Positions 19,312 through 28,206 of a stretch of DNA of 64,000 nt are shown here, piece by piece. The stretch covers positions 1 through 64,000 of the forward strand of contig CAVPGV010000008.1 of assembly GCA_963704075.1 (NCBI GenBank), given 5' to 3'. Under the pieces are notes generated by a model. The model was given only the letters and a program-made list of their open reading frames with translations. It did not search any database and was not told the DNA's origin. The position numbers were made by a program, and so were the translations under genes. Each line of letters starts with the position of its first letter. Within the stretch, counting starts at the first letter, position 1. This DNA is from JADKAV01 sp963704075 (GTDB taxonomy: Bacteria > Actinomycetota > Actinomycetes > S36-B12 > UBA10799).

Positions 19312-20263
19312 TTGGGGTGGGGCCGACGGGCACATCGGTTGGACTCGCGCACATCCGTTGGACAACCACGGGCCGCGCGACTCCAAAGCCTGGACCCGAC
19401 TCCAACCCGTGTACCAGCTCCAACGCCTGTACCCCGGCCCAAGGTCGCGCCCGTCAGACCTCGGCCGCGCGGACCGCACGTACTCACCGAGGTCAGCGTT
19501 CCACACCACGTCGTCGAGGCTCAGGCGCAGCCACGGTTGCGCCTGATCGCCCCACTGGACCGAGGCAACGGCGGGCACCCCGACACCCTGGATGCGGGTC
19601 CAGGCCTGCACCCGGGTGACCCAGCGGATGGGCTCCGGATCGCCCACGTCGCGCCACCGCAACGCCTCGAACCGATCGAGCAGGCCGGACTCCGGGTCGA
19701 ACCAGGCGACCAACGCATCCGGGCCCTCATCCTGCGGCACGACCAGTCGGGCGCTGACCGCGTCGATCGGTTCCCACACCCCGCCCAGTAGCGCCGAAGG
19801 AAGCCACAGGTACTCCCCCCACATGCTGAGATTGGCCGCGCGGTCCACCGTCGGCTCACCCTCGACCACACCGGTCGGCAGGTCGAGCCGCGCGTGCCCG
19901 TCGAGGTACCACTCCTGGGCGGTCACGATCCGCCGGCCGAAGACGGCCAGTTCCATGTAGTGCCGGTAGCCGGTCCCCACCACATGACCGAACCGCCATC
20001 GCCCGGGCAGCGCAGGACCCTTGATCCGCATCGTCATGCGGCCGCCGAACACGGCACTGCTCAGCAACGGAACCTGCTGGCCGCACACGACCTCGAAGTA
20101 GCGTGCCACCGGTTCCGGCAGCCCCGCGGGGACGCGGGGCGTACTCCAGTTCCGGGGCCACGCCGGGGAACGGCGCGAACGGCTCCGGCACCGTGTTCAG
20201 ACCTTTGCGCAGCGCCAAGGCACCTGCGCCGACTGCGGCACCGGCCGCGATCCAACCCTTCAT
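19144..20263 (-). pseudogene. DUF6544-like protein, frameshifted and with run-on C-terminus
   Basis: The start ATG 20263 gives MKGWIAAGAAVGAGALALRKG, a membrane anchor or signal. The frame breaks near 20131-20140 in a GC-rich run, where the sequence would continue as VPAGLPEPVARYFEVVCGQQVP, and the rest runs as MRIKGPALPGRWRFG, YLDGHARLDLPTGVVEG and LSLDDVVWNADLGEYVR. Family similarity ends about 19470. Beyond that the frame runs through extragenic repeats and antisense to the aldehyde dehydrogenase gene, so the natural stop has been lost or shifted. Function unknown. Confidence 0.6.
19321..19440. repeat. Extragenic repeat element, GGTACAGGCGTTGGAG family (copy 1)
   Basis: On the minus strand three imperfect 18-19-bp units run in tandem (GGTACAGGCGTTGGAG, GGTACACGGGTTGGAG, GGTCCAGGCTTTGGAG), followed by inverted parts (GTCCAACGGATG, AGTCCAACCGATG). 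GGTACAGGCGTTGGAG (19433-19418) recurs exactly at 54630-54645. The inverted organisation predicts hairpins. Confidence 0.7.
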
Positions 20264-20275
20264 GGCACAAGCCTC

Positions 20276-21809
20276 TCACCGTCCTGGAATGCCGACCTCC
20301 ACGCGGTCCACACACGCCCCACCGATGGCGATCGGCGCCACCGGTCCGGGCGGCGGCATCACGAAGGTAGCCCCACCCCCCTCAAGGTCGAGCTTGATCA
20401 CCCTGACCCCGGCGTCCAAGTCTGGCACCCGCACCTCGCCGCACTGGCGCTGCTGCGACACCAGCAGTGGCGTGAACGCCAGTGGTCCAACCTCACCGCT
20501 CTCGTCGACCTGCAGCGGCTGCGCGGTCACCTCGGGGAAGCGGGCCGGATCGTGCCCGACCTGCAGCAACGTGCGAGTGGTGCCGAGCTCGTACACCGGC
20601 GGGTCGGTGGTGAAGAAGAAGTGGGCGAGCATGCGCGGTGGGCTGGGGGTTGCGGCGAGGTCAGCGCCCGATGGCAGCGACCCCGCTTGTGCCAGCCACT
20701 CCCGCCCCGGATCGACCGGTCGCGAGATCGTCCACATGCTCCAGGAACCGAGAACGGCCAGCGCCGCCGCCACCGCCACCAGCGGCCGCCAGGTGATCTC
20801 GAACGACCCGATCCCGGCCAGCAACACCGTGCCGGTGACGAGGGTGAAACGGGGATCGGCGGCCAGGGTGGCTCCGGCGAAACCGCCACGCAGGACCACG
20901 AACGACACCACCTCGGCGAGCAGCAGGGCCGCCGCGAGACCTACCACGAGAACAGTCTGACGCGGTTGTCGCGGTGAGCCCGACGAGCAGGATCACCATC
21001 CACACGGCCAGCACCGCGATCGCCCACAATCCGGCGGCCACTGGGACGACCGTCCGCTGCTCAGCGTCGAACGGCAGCCAGCCGAGTACGGACCGCAGCA
21101 CCGATCCCGGACCCGCCGACCACAGGGCGCCGGGGATGCTGGTGCCCGGGGTGCGACCCGGCAGGCCGTCGAAGGCCCGCAGAACGAGTGCGACGACGGT
21201 GACCCCGACCAGGACCAGCCACGACATGCGGTTGTCCCGCCACGCCTGTCGCAGGCCGCTGTACAACCAGGCGATGGCGAACAGGACCGGCGCGAAATAG
21301 ACGGCCCGCTCGTGGAACAGCCAGGCGGCTACGGCCAGCAGCCCTACCGCAAACGGCGTCCAGTCGCGCGGACGTGCCAGCAGCCAGCCGGCGACCAGCA
21401 TCAGCACCAACGCCACCGTCTCCAAGCCTGCCGACAGCCACTGTTGCGCCAGCAGCGTCGCGGGCCAGGCTGCGAAGAGCATCGCGGCCGTGGCGGTCGC
21501 CGGAGTTGTCCCGCCCCAGCGTCGCAGCATCAGCCAGAACATGACGCTTGTGCCGACGGCGATCACGCTCAGCACCAGCGCCGCCGGCCACCAGACCTGC
21601 GGCGCTGCCCTGGCCAGCAGCCATTGCACGGCGAACGATGCCGGTTCGCGGTGGCCGTTCCAGTTCTGAAGGATCAACTCCGTGGCTGGCGCGTTCCAGG
21701 CCGTCCAGATGTGGATGTAGTCGTCCTGCCAGAAGAAGCTGCCCACGATCACCCACAACCGCACCGCACTGGTCACGCCGAGGATCACCCACACCGACGC
21801 GCCAAGCAC
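20276..21809 (-). pseudogene. Polytopic GT-C/PMT-like membrane protein, apparently split by a frameshift
   Basis: The first part (from GTG 21809) has many hydrophobic helices and an early acidic loop, SFFWQDDYIHIW, like the Asp-Asp loop of PMT/GT39-type glycosyltransferases that use lipid-linked sugars. Around 20948-20975 it loses its frame after WAIAVLAVWMVILLVGL. Another frame continues with VVGLAAALLLAEVVSFVVLRGG, two or three more helices and a polar extracytoplasmic domain to TGA 20276. The second part could also start independently at GTG 20947, giving 223 residues. I favour one interrupted gene because hydrophobic helices continue across the break. It lies 12 bases upstream of the DUF6544-like gene on the same strand. 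Confidence 0.6.
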
Positions 21810-21867
21810 GGCGCAAGGCTACTGCGACCGGTAGCGTGACGAAGACCGCACAACGAGGAGATGACAC

Positions 21868-22755
21868 ATGGCCGGATCGTGGGCGCAGAGTCGCACGGTG
21901 ACCAAGCAAGCGTGGGGCGTCATCAAGGAGAACCCCTACATGCTGTTGTTCCCGGTCGTCAGCGGGATGCTGGCGATCATGGCGTTCCTGATCGTCGCGG
22001 GCATCGGGCTGGGCGTCATGGGCGTCACCACGGTCGAGGAACAGGCCACCAGCGACGAGACCTCGAGCAGTTTCCTCATCGTCGGCATCATCATCCTCGT
22101 GGTCGCCGCGTACCTCGCCACGTTGATCACGCAGATCTTCATGGGCGGGCTGGTCAAGTGCACCGATGAGGAGCTGCAGGGCCGTGACAGCGGCTTCGGC
22201 GCCGGGCTGCGCGCATCGTTCTCCCGGCTCGGCGCGCTGATGGGCTGGGCGGGGATCCAGACAGCGGTCGGCTGGCTGCTGTCCGCGGTGCGCGGCGACG
22301 CGAGCAACAACAACGCGATCGTCGCGATCCTGCGCCTGGTGCTCTCCTCGCTGTTGGCCGTCGCGTGGTCCATCATCACGTTCTTCGTCCTGCCGCTGAT
22401 CATCCTTCGGGGCAAGGGGCCCCTGCAGGCGATCAAGGAGTCAGTGCAGTTGATCCGCAAGACCTGGGGCATGCAGATCGCCGGAAACGTGCGCATCGGT
22501 GGGCTGATCGCTCTGGTGGCGGTGCTGCCGGGGATCCTGTTCGCGGTGGTCGGCGGGTTCATCGCGGCCTCCGGGACACCGGCCGCCGGCATCCCGCTGG
22601 CGGCGATCGGGGTGATCGTGATCATCGCCGCACAGGTACTCATCAGCGCCATGCGGGCCATCTTCTCGGTGGCGATGCTGCACTACGTCGAGAGTGGCGA
22701 GGGCTACGGACCGTTCGGGCAGCAGGAGTTGCAGACGGCCGTGCGCGTGAAGTAG
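21868..22755 (+). CDS. DUF6159-like polytopic membrane protein
   Basis: 295 residues from ATG 21868 with SD GAGGAGA. About six hydrophobic segments (MLLFPVVSGMLAIMAFLIVAGIGL, FLIVGIIILVVAAYLATLITQIFMGGLV, LLAVAWSIITFFVLPLIIL, IALVAVLPGILFAVVGGFIAA). The pattern VKCTDEELQGRDSGFGAGLRASFSRL and LPLIILRGKGPLQAIKESVQLIRKTWG matches this uncharacterised family. The next gene begins at the base after its stop. Confidence 0.7.
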   Translation: MAGSWAQSRTVTKQAWGVIKENPYMLLFPVVSGMLAIMAFLIVAGIGLGVMGVTTVEEQATSDETSSSFLIVGIIILVVAAYLATLITQIFMGGLVKCTDEELQGRDSGFGAGLRASFSRLGALMGWAGIQTAVGWLLSAVRGDASNNNAIVAILRLVLSSLLAVAWSIITFFVLPLIILRGKGPLQAIKESVQLIRKTWGMQIAGNVRIGGLIALVAVLPGILFAVVGGFIAASGTPAAGIPLAAIGVIVIIAAQVLISAMRAIFSVAMLHYVESGEGYGPFGQQELQTAVRVK

Positions 22756-23043
22756 ATGCTGCAACGAGTCTTCGACTGGCTGTTCCGCGATCGGGAGACC
22801 GACCGGATCGTCCTGGGGCAGTTCCCGAATCCGAGCCTGTTCATCGCGATGGGCCTGTTCGCGGCGCGGTGGCTGGCGTCGGTGGCAGGGGCGTCGGACG
22901 CAGTGGTGCAGGCGCTGGACTGGACGTTCACCGTGGTCATCCTGTGGTGGGCCGGCCGCGAATTGCTCCAAGGGGTCAACCCGTTCCGCCGGATTCTGGG
23001 GGTGGCGGTGATCGTCTTCGTCATCGCGGGTCGGATGCTGTGA
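22756..23043 (+). CDS. Small membrane protein, unknown
   Basis: 95 residues, directly abutting the preceding stop (TAGATG), so probably co-translated. Three hydrophobic stretches (LFIAMGLFAARWLASVAG, ALDWTFTVVILWWAG, ILGVAVIVFVIAG) after a charged N-terminus (RVFDWLFRDRETDRI). Function not recognised. Confidence 0.65.
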   Translation: MLQRVFDWLFRDRETDRIVLGQFPNPSLFIAMGLFAARWLASVAGASDAVVQALDWTFTVVILWWAGRELLQGVNPFRRILGVAVIVFVIAGRML

Positions 23044-23065
23044 CGAGCGTCACGGGTGCCCGCGG

Positions 23066-23095
23066 TGGACAGGAGTATGCGCATAACCGTATAGT
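23066..23095 (+). promoter_or_regulatory. Promoter with palindromic operator-like site
   Basis: TGGACA (23066-23071) and TATAGT (23090-23095) are spaced by 18 bases. The perfect palindrome TATGCGCATA (23076-23085) lies in the spacer, where a bound repressor would block RNA polymerase. The same 10-mer recurs at 23308-23317, just past the terminator. The site drives the 43-residue ORF at 23132. Confidence 0.6.
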
Positions 23096-23131
23096 CAGTA
23101 TCAGGTACAGAACTTCGAGGAGGTGAAGAGC

Positions 23132-23263
23132 ATGTACGGACACAAAGGTGACAAGACCAGTAACCAGCTGAACATCAACAACAGCGTTTACAAGGAACAC
23201 CTGAATGCGGCAGTCAAGACCAAGTCCGCGCTCGTTCCGGACTCGAAGGCTCCGCGTAAGTAG
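23132..23263 (+). CDS. 43-residue basic small protein
   Basis: ATG 23132 follows a very strong SD (GAGGAGGTGA) at a suitable distance. The product is 43 residues, beginning MYGHKGDKTSNQLNINNS and ending KSALVPDSKAPRK, with TAG at 23261-23263. It is rich in Lys and Asn with no Cys and no hydrophobic segment, so probably cytoplasmic. It has its own sigma-70-like promoter and a rho-independent terminator 11 bases after the stop, making a complete monocistronic unit. I do not recognise the family. It lies below usual ORF length cut-offs. Confidence 0.75.
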   Translation: MYGHKGDKTSNQLNINNSVYKEHLNAAVKTKSALVPDSKAPRK

Positions 23264-23274
23264 AGACTTCCGAC

Positions 23275-23304
23275 AAGGCCCCCGGTGATACCGCCGGGGG
23301 CCTT
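23275..23304 (+). terminator. Rho-independent terminator of the small gene
   Basis: AAGGCCCCCGG (23275-23285) pairs with CCGGGGGCCTT (23294-23304): 11-bp perfect stem, 8-base loop, followed by a T. Confidence 0.85.
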
Positions 23305-23547
23305 TCGTATGCGCATAAGGCGGGGCCGCATCGGGGTCCGCACGATCGGCCGGTTCGACTCGCGGTTACCACGTTCGACCCACCAAGCATGTCTGCCACC
23401 CGCCCGACCGAGCGCCGCCGACAGGCAGCCCTTCGACCCCCTGAGGGAGTTCCGAAGGCGGTCGGGCCGGCCTCGGAGGCACGGCTGGGTGATCCGGCCT
23501 CGGAGGCACGGCTGGGTGATGCGGCTAACCCCAGGGAAGCCGCGCAG
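23305..23547. repeat. Non-coding stretch with a short tandem repeat
   Basis: About 240 bases without a convincing gene. A second TATGCGCATA lies at 23308-23317. At about 23473-23522 a ~25-base unit, CCTCGGAGGCACGGCTGGGTGAT with flanking bases, is repeated twice in tandem. Confidence 0.6.
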
Positions 23548-23582
23548 CAGGAAGCCCCCGGCCGATGACCGGGGGCTTCCTG
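23548..23582 (-). terminator. Rho-independent terminator of the fasciclin gene
   Basis: CAGGAAGCCCCCGG (23548-23561) pairs perfectly with CCGGGGGCTTCCTG (23569-23582), loop seven bases. It lies just downstream of the minus-strand stop at 23591. Confidence 0.85.
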
Positions 23583-23590
23583 AGCGGGAA

Positions 23591-24178
23591 CTAGCTGAGC
23601 AGGGCGTTCACGTCGACGTTCGGCGGAACCAGAACCTCGTCGATCACGTGGATGACACCGTTGCTGGCCTCGACGTCGGCGGTCGACACCATGGCGCCGT
23701 TCACCTGCACGCCACCGTCCTCGGTGGTGATGGTGATGTCCTCACCCTCCACTGTGGCGACGTCACCGGGCTGGATGTCGGTGGACATCACCTCTCCGGC
23801 CACCACGTGGTAGGTCAGGATCTGCGTCAGAACCTCTTGGTTCTCCGGCAGCAGCAATGCGTCGACCAAGCCCTCGGGCAGGGCGTCGAAGGCCGCGTTG
23901 GTCGGGGCGAAGACGGTGAAGGGGCCCTCACCGCTGAGGGTCTCGGCCAAGCCGGCCTCGGTCACAGCGGCCACCAGAGTGCTGAACTCCGGGTTGGCGG
24001 CGGCAACGTCGACGATGGTGCCGGCCGAAGCCTCGTCGGTCATGGCGTCGGTGGGCGACGCCGGGGCGCTGGTGGCAGCCGTCGGGCTGGCCTCTGCGGT
24101 CGTATCGTCGTTGCTGGAGCATCCGACGAGCGCAAGGGACGCCACTGCGAAACCTGCGGCCACGATCTTGATGTTCAT
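23591..24178 (-). CDS. Fasciclin (FAS1) domain lipoprotein
   Basis: 195 residues from ATG 24178, with SD AGGAGGAGT. A lipoprotein signal ends at LVGC (Cys about 20), followed by a Thr/Ser/Ala/Pro linker. One FAS1 domain follows with both conserved boxes: FTVFAPTNAAFDAL and the H2-like NGVIHVIDEVLVPP; TYHVVAGEV lies between. Such MPB70/MPT83-like lipoproteins are anchored outside the membrane and function in adhesion or signalling. Monocistronic with its own terminator. Confidence 0.9.
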   Translation of the reverse strand: MNIKIVAAGFAVASLALVGCSSNDDTTAEASPTAATSAPASPTDAMTDEASAGTIVDVAAANPEFSTLVAAVTEAGLAETLSGEGPFTVFAPTNAAFDALPEGLVDALLLPENQEVLTQILTYHVVAGEVMSTDIQPGDVATVEGEDITITTEDGGVQVNGAMVSTADVEASNGVIHVIDEVLVPPNVDVNALLS

Positions 24179-24258
24179 TACTCCTCCTGAGGTGGGTTGG
24201 GACGTTCACTCAGGTAATCGCGCAAAGCACACGATTTAGATGCAACGATTTTGGCGCG

Positions 24259-25125
24259 TTATGTAAACGTTACTTCAAGGGGCTGCATCCGCCGGGCTCC
24301 CGGCAGCGGCGGACCGGGCGGGCAGGTCGTGTCCACCCAGTCCAGGACCGTGTCCAGGACCGCACGCCACGACCCGTCCAGCATCACATCGTGACCGCCG
24401 GGGACCCAAACGGGCTCGACACCCAACGCGCGTGCGCACCGCCGCACATCCGCGGCAGCCACCAACGTGTCCTCTTCAGCGCCGACCACCATGACCGGGG
24501 ATTCGACGGGGCGCAACGCCTCCGGCACGAGCATGGCGTATTGCGCCCACGGGGATTCCCGGCCGATTCGGCTGACGTACTCGCGAGCCGTCGCCTCCGG
24601 AAGATCCGCGAACAGGTCGGCGGCGTTGAGCCGCAAGGTGCCACCCAGCACCGCGCGCGTGAAGTCCACCGGCTTCCTGCGCATGCCCGAGACCATCGTC
24701 GCCGGGATACCACCGGCGGGAATCGGCGTAAGAAGGACACCCGCGCGGGCTGGATAACGCTGCAGCACCCGCTGCGCGACCAGGGTGCCCAACGAATGGG
24801 CCACCAGCACCGGCGGCTGGTCCAGCGACGCGATCACCTGCAGGACATCGTGCACGTAGTCGCGCACCGTGGTGCGCCCCAGCCGGGTCTGGCCGCCGGA
24901 GCCGCCGTGACCCCGCAACGACATCGCATACGAGGAGTAACCGCGCTGGGCGGCCGCGACCTGCCAGTGTTGCGCGAAACACCACGCCCCGTGCCCCAGC
25001 CCGTGCAGGAACAGCAGCGGCGGCCGTTCGGTTCCGGGCACCATCTCGGACAGCACTTCCAGGTGTACCGGCTTGGTCGGCCAGCCCCATTCACCGCGGC
25101 GCAGGACCTTCGGTGCGGGCTTCAT
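24259..25125 (-). CDS. Alpha/beta hydrolase
   Basis: 288 residues. ATG 25125 overlaps the stop of the upstream monooxygenase by three bases. Oxyanion motif LFLHGLGHGAWCF, nucleophile elbow VAHSLGT, acid region VVGAEEDTLV and the catalytic His in PGGHDVML define a serine hydrolase, possibly an esterase or lysophospholipase-like enzyme. Co-transcription with a Baeyer-Villiger/FMO-type enzyme suggests cleavage of the ester formed by that enzyme (inference). Confidence 0.8.
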   Translation of the reverse strand: MKPAPKVLRRGEWGWPTKPVHLEVLSEMVPGTERPPLLFLHGLGHGAWCFAQHWQVAAAQRGYSSYAMSLRGHGGSGGQTRLGRTTVRDYVHDVLQVIASLDQPPVLVAHSLGTLVAQRVLQRYPARAGVLLTPIPAGGIPATMVSGMRRKPVDFTRAVLGGTLRLNAADLFADLPEATAREYVSRIGRESPWAQYAMLVPEALRPVESPVMVVGAEEDTLVAAADVRRCARALGVEPVWVPGGHDVMLDGSWRAVLDTVLDWVDTTCPPGPPLPGARRMQPLEVTFT

Positions 25126-26474
25126 GCGGACACCCCCTGCAGACGACCGGTCTTGTCGAGGAAGTCCTCGAGCACTTCGAGGTACTCCTGGTGCGCGATC
25201 TCGTAGTAGTGCCGGGTCGAGTCCTTGTAGTGAGAGCCGCCGCTGTAGCGCCGGGTCCGCTCAGCGTTCAGCTCGTCGTGCAGACGTTGCGCGGCAGCTG
25301 CGTCCCTGCGCTGCAGATCGAGGAAGGCCGCGATCGCCATCGCCTGCCAGTGCGCGATCGTCCACTGGCCCGAGTCCGGCTGGATCAGCCCGGACAGCCA
25401 CAGGTTCCGGTACTTCGGTGACGCCATCTGCAGCGCGAGTTGGGGGCGGCCCTCGGCGGCGTCGAGGGCGTCCTGGTCTGCGAGGAACGGGAAGACCGCC
25501 AGGTACCCGGTCGCGAAGACCACGAGGTCGACGTCCGCCCGGGTCCCATCGGTGAATACCGCCCCCGCGGCGTCGAAGTGTTCGATATCGGGTTTCGGCG
25601 TGATGTCGCCGTGGCCCACGTAGTAGACCAACTGCTGGTTGACGATCGGATGCGTCTCGAAGAACGCATGGTCGGGCTTCTGCAGCCCGAAGTCCTCGAA
25701 CTTCCCCATCGTTGTGCGCAGTGTCGCGGCGAACGCGAGCCTGCGCAGTGCCAACGGCAACCGCATGGCCAGGAGCTGGTCGGCGATCTGGTCCGACGGC
25801 TTGCCGAAGACGAACTTCGGGTTGTAGTAGTAGCCGCGGCGCGTGGAGTGGAACGTCGCGGTTGCGTTCTGCGCCGCCTCCACGGCGATGTCGCAGCCGG
25901 TGTTCCCGGCACCGACGACCAGCACCCGGCGGCCGCGCAGTTGATCCGCACCCTTGTAGTCCGCGGAGTGCAGGATCTCCCCGCCGAACTCGCCGGGATA
26001 CTGCGGGGTCTTGGGATTCCAGTTGTGCCCGTTGGCCACGACCACGCCGTCGTAGCGGATCGTGGCCTGTTTGCCGTCGCGTTCCACCGTCACGTCCCAC
26101 TGTGGGGCCGGCGCCTGCGCATCGACAGCCGACACCTGGACCACCGAAGTGTTGAACGTGATCCGCTCCCGCAGGCCGAAGTGCGCGGCGTAGGCATCGA
26201 AGTACGCCTTGACCTGCCGGTGGCTCGGGTAGTCGGGATAGTCGTCGGGCATCGGGAAGTCGGGGAACTGGGTGAACGGTTTGCTGGAGATCAGATGGGT
26301 GGACTCATACACCCGCGAGGTGGGAGCACCGAAATTCCAGTTGCCGCCGAGGTCGTCGGCCCGGTCGAAGCCGTCGGCTGGGATCCCCGCCTGCAACAGT
26401 GCCTTCAGCGCCGACAATCCGTGCGGTCCGGCGCCGATGACCGCGACACAGCCGGGGCGTTCCATGACATCCAT
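25122..26474 (-). CDS. Flavin-containing monooxygenase
   Basis: 450 residues from ATG 26474 (ATG 26465 is also possible). FAD-binding GAGPHGLSALKAL at the N-terminus, a second Rossmann motif VVGAGNTGCDIAVEAAQ for NADPH, and the C-terminal VVFATGYLAVFPFL (ATG-type motif) fit class B flavoprotein monooxygenases of the FMO group. It uses NADPH and O2 to oxygenate a soft nucleophile or ketone. It overlaps the downstream hydrolase gene, forming a two-gene operon. Confidence 0.88.
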   Translation of the reverse strand: MDVMERPGCVAVIGAGPHGLSALKALLQAGIPADGFDRADDLGGNWNFGAPTSRVYESTHLISSKPFTQFPDFPMPDDYPDYPSHRQVKAYFDAYAAHFGLRERITFNTSVVQVSAVDAQAPAPQWDVTVERDGKQATIRYDGVVVANGHNWNPKTPQYPGEFGGEILHSADYKGADQLRGRRVLVVGAGNTGCDIAVEAAQNATATFHSTRRGYYYNPKFVFGKPSDQIADQLLAMRLPLALRRLAFAATLRTTMGKFEDFGLQKPDHAFFETHPIVNQQLVYYVGHGDITPKPDIEHFDAAGAVFTDGTRADVDLVVFATGYLAVFPFLADQDALDAAEGRPQLALQMASPKYRNLWLSGLIQPDSGQWTIAHWQAMAIAAFLDLQRRDAAAAQRLHDELNAERTRRYSGGSHYKDSTRHYYEIAHQEYLEVLEDFLDKTGRLQGVSA

Positions 26475-26605
26475 GCCCCGACCGTAATGGGACGCAGCCG
26501 GTGCAGCCACCGGATCGACCGCCTCCGCAATGGTTCAACGTGCGGACATACGAGGTTGGAACTGATCAACCCTGCCGCGAAGCCGCGCGAAAGGGCTCGG
26601 CGGCG

Positions 26606-28165
26606 CTACTCCAGACCCGCCGCGATGCCCAGGATCGCGAAGGACACGACCAGCAGCGCGACCAGCAGCGGCCACACGAACTTCAAGTACTTGTCGTATC
26701 CGACTTTGGCGATGGCCAGGCCACCGACGACCACGACGCTGGTGGGCGACCACAGCAGCGTCCATCCATGTCCGGTGATCCAGGCGGTGATTGTGGTGGC
26801 GCGCGACACTCCGGCGAAATCGGCCAGCGGCGCCAGCAGCGGCATCGCCAGCGCACCGTGCCCGGAACTCGACGGGATCAGGAACGCCAGTGGGATGTTG
26901 ATGATCACGGTGACGATCGCGAAGACACCTGCAGAGGCCCCGGAGACCAGTTGTTCCATCGAACTGAGGATCGTGTCCAGGGTCTGGGTGTTCGTCATGA
27001 TCACCGAGACGCCGCCGGCAAGCAGTACGACCATCGCAGGGCCGATCATGTCCGCGGCTCCGACCCCGATCAGGCGCACGATCTCCTTCTCCGGCATCCG
27101 GGCCACGAAGCCGACCAGCCACGAGGCGATGACGAAGAGCATCGCCAACTGCGGAAACCACCAGTTGAGCTCGAACCAGTACGGCGCGGTCGCCGTCTGG
27201 TGGGTCAGGTAGTAATCCGCCGGCCCGGTCGTGGAGCCGAAGATGGACGACCACGGGATCACCGAGAAGATCATCAACCCGAAGGCGGCGACCGTGATGA
27301 CGAGCACCCCCTTCTGGGTGCCGGTCAGCGTGTGGCTGAGCTGTGGATCCTCGACGTCCTCGGCCATCTTGTCGGTCGTGGTCTCGTCCTGCTCGGCGGG
27401 CTCGTCCCACCCGACCAACGACGCATCCGGGTCCTTGCGCACCTTCGCGGCGTAGCGCACGACCCAGGCCGTGGCCATCGCGGTGAGGACAACCCACATG
27501 ATCATCCGCAGGCCGATGCCCTCCCCGATCGACTCCCCCGCCTCGCCCGCGGCGACCCCGATCGAGAACGGGTTGACCGTGGCCCCCATCACCCCGATCA
27601 TCGCGCCCAGGATGATCATCGACGCCGTGACCAGGCGGTCGTAGCCGAGCGCGCCCATCAACGGGATGAACAGCGCGTAGAAGCCCAACGTCTCGACCGA
27701 GAAGCCCATCGTCGACCCGAGCAACGAGAACAACACCATGACCGCCGTGATCAGCAGCCAGCCCTTGCTGCGCAACCGGTGGGCGAGGCCGGCCACCGCG
27801 ACGTCGAGCGCCCGGGTGGAGAAACTCACCGAGATGAACGCACCGATCGCCATGATGAAGACGATGACACCGACCTGGCCGAACACGAAGCCGATGGTCT
27901 CGGTGTCGACGAAGTCGGTCTCCGGGTTGAGCAGCCCGTAGATGCCGTTGATCGGCGCGAGGATCAGTTGCTGGACGTACGCCCAACCTTCCAACGGGGA
28001 GGGCACGTGTGTGAAGGTGCCCGGAATGGGACCTCCGTCGGCGTCGAGTTGGTAGCGGCCCGACGGCAGGAGGATCGCAGCGATCCAGACCAGGACGGTG
28101 ACGATGATCAGCGTTGTGACCGCGCTGGGGAACTGGAACTTCTTCTTGCTCGTGGTCGTGCTCAC
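26606..28165 (-). CDS. YfcC-family carboxylate/amino-acid carrier-like membrane protein
   Basis: 519 residues from GTG 28165. About 12 hydrophobic segments begin at residue 15. Family features include FQVGVIVFIMAIGAFISVSF, SLLGSTMGFSVETLGFY, MGATVNPFSIGVAAGEAG and the C-terminal LIPSSSGHGALAMPLLAPLADFAGVSR typical of YfcC/DcuC-superfamily carriers, which are predicted to move C4-dicarboxylates, arginine-type substrates or peptides. A charged cytoplasmic loop (AEQDETTTDKMAEDVED) divides the two halves. The substrate cannot be read from sequence. Confidence 0.85.
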   Translation of the reverse strand: MSTTTSKKKFQFPSAVTTLIIVTVLVWIAAILLPSGRYQLDADGGPIPGTFTHVPSPLEGWAYVQQLILAPINGIYGLLNPETDFVDTETIGFVFGQVGVIVFIMAIGAFISVSFSTRALDVAVAGLAHRLRSKGWLLITAVMVLFSLLGSTMGFSVETLGFYALFIPLMGALGYDRLVTASMIILGAMIGVMGATVNPFSIGVAAGEAGESIGEGIGLRMIMWVVLTAMATAWVVRYAAKVRKDPDASLVGWDEPAEQDETTTDKMAEDVEDPQLSHTLTGTQKGVLVITVAAFGLMIFSVIPWSSIFGSTTGPADYYLTHQTATAPYWFELNWWFPQLAMLFVIASWLVGFVARMPEKEIVRLIGVGAADMIGPAMVVLLAGGVSVIMTNTQTLDTILSSMEQLVSGASAGVFAIVTVIINIPLAFLIPSSSGHGALAMPLLAPLADFAGVSRATTITAWITGHGWTLLWSPTSVVVVGGLAIAKVGYDKYLKFVWPLLVALLVVSFAILGIAAGLE

Positions 28166-28206
28166 GCGCCGACGCTACTGCACAACGAAAGGCCGATGTA
28201 CGGTAA

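Noticed and set aside
20276..20947. Treating the C-terminal part of the GT-C-like protein as a separate gene
   Set aside because: It begins in the middle of a hydrophobic helix without an SD and continues the helices of the upstream frame, so a frame break is the simpler explanation; not fully excluded.
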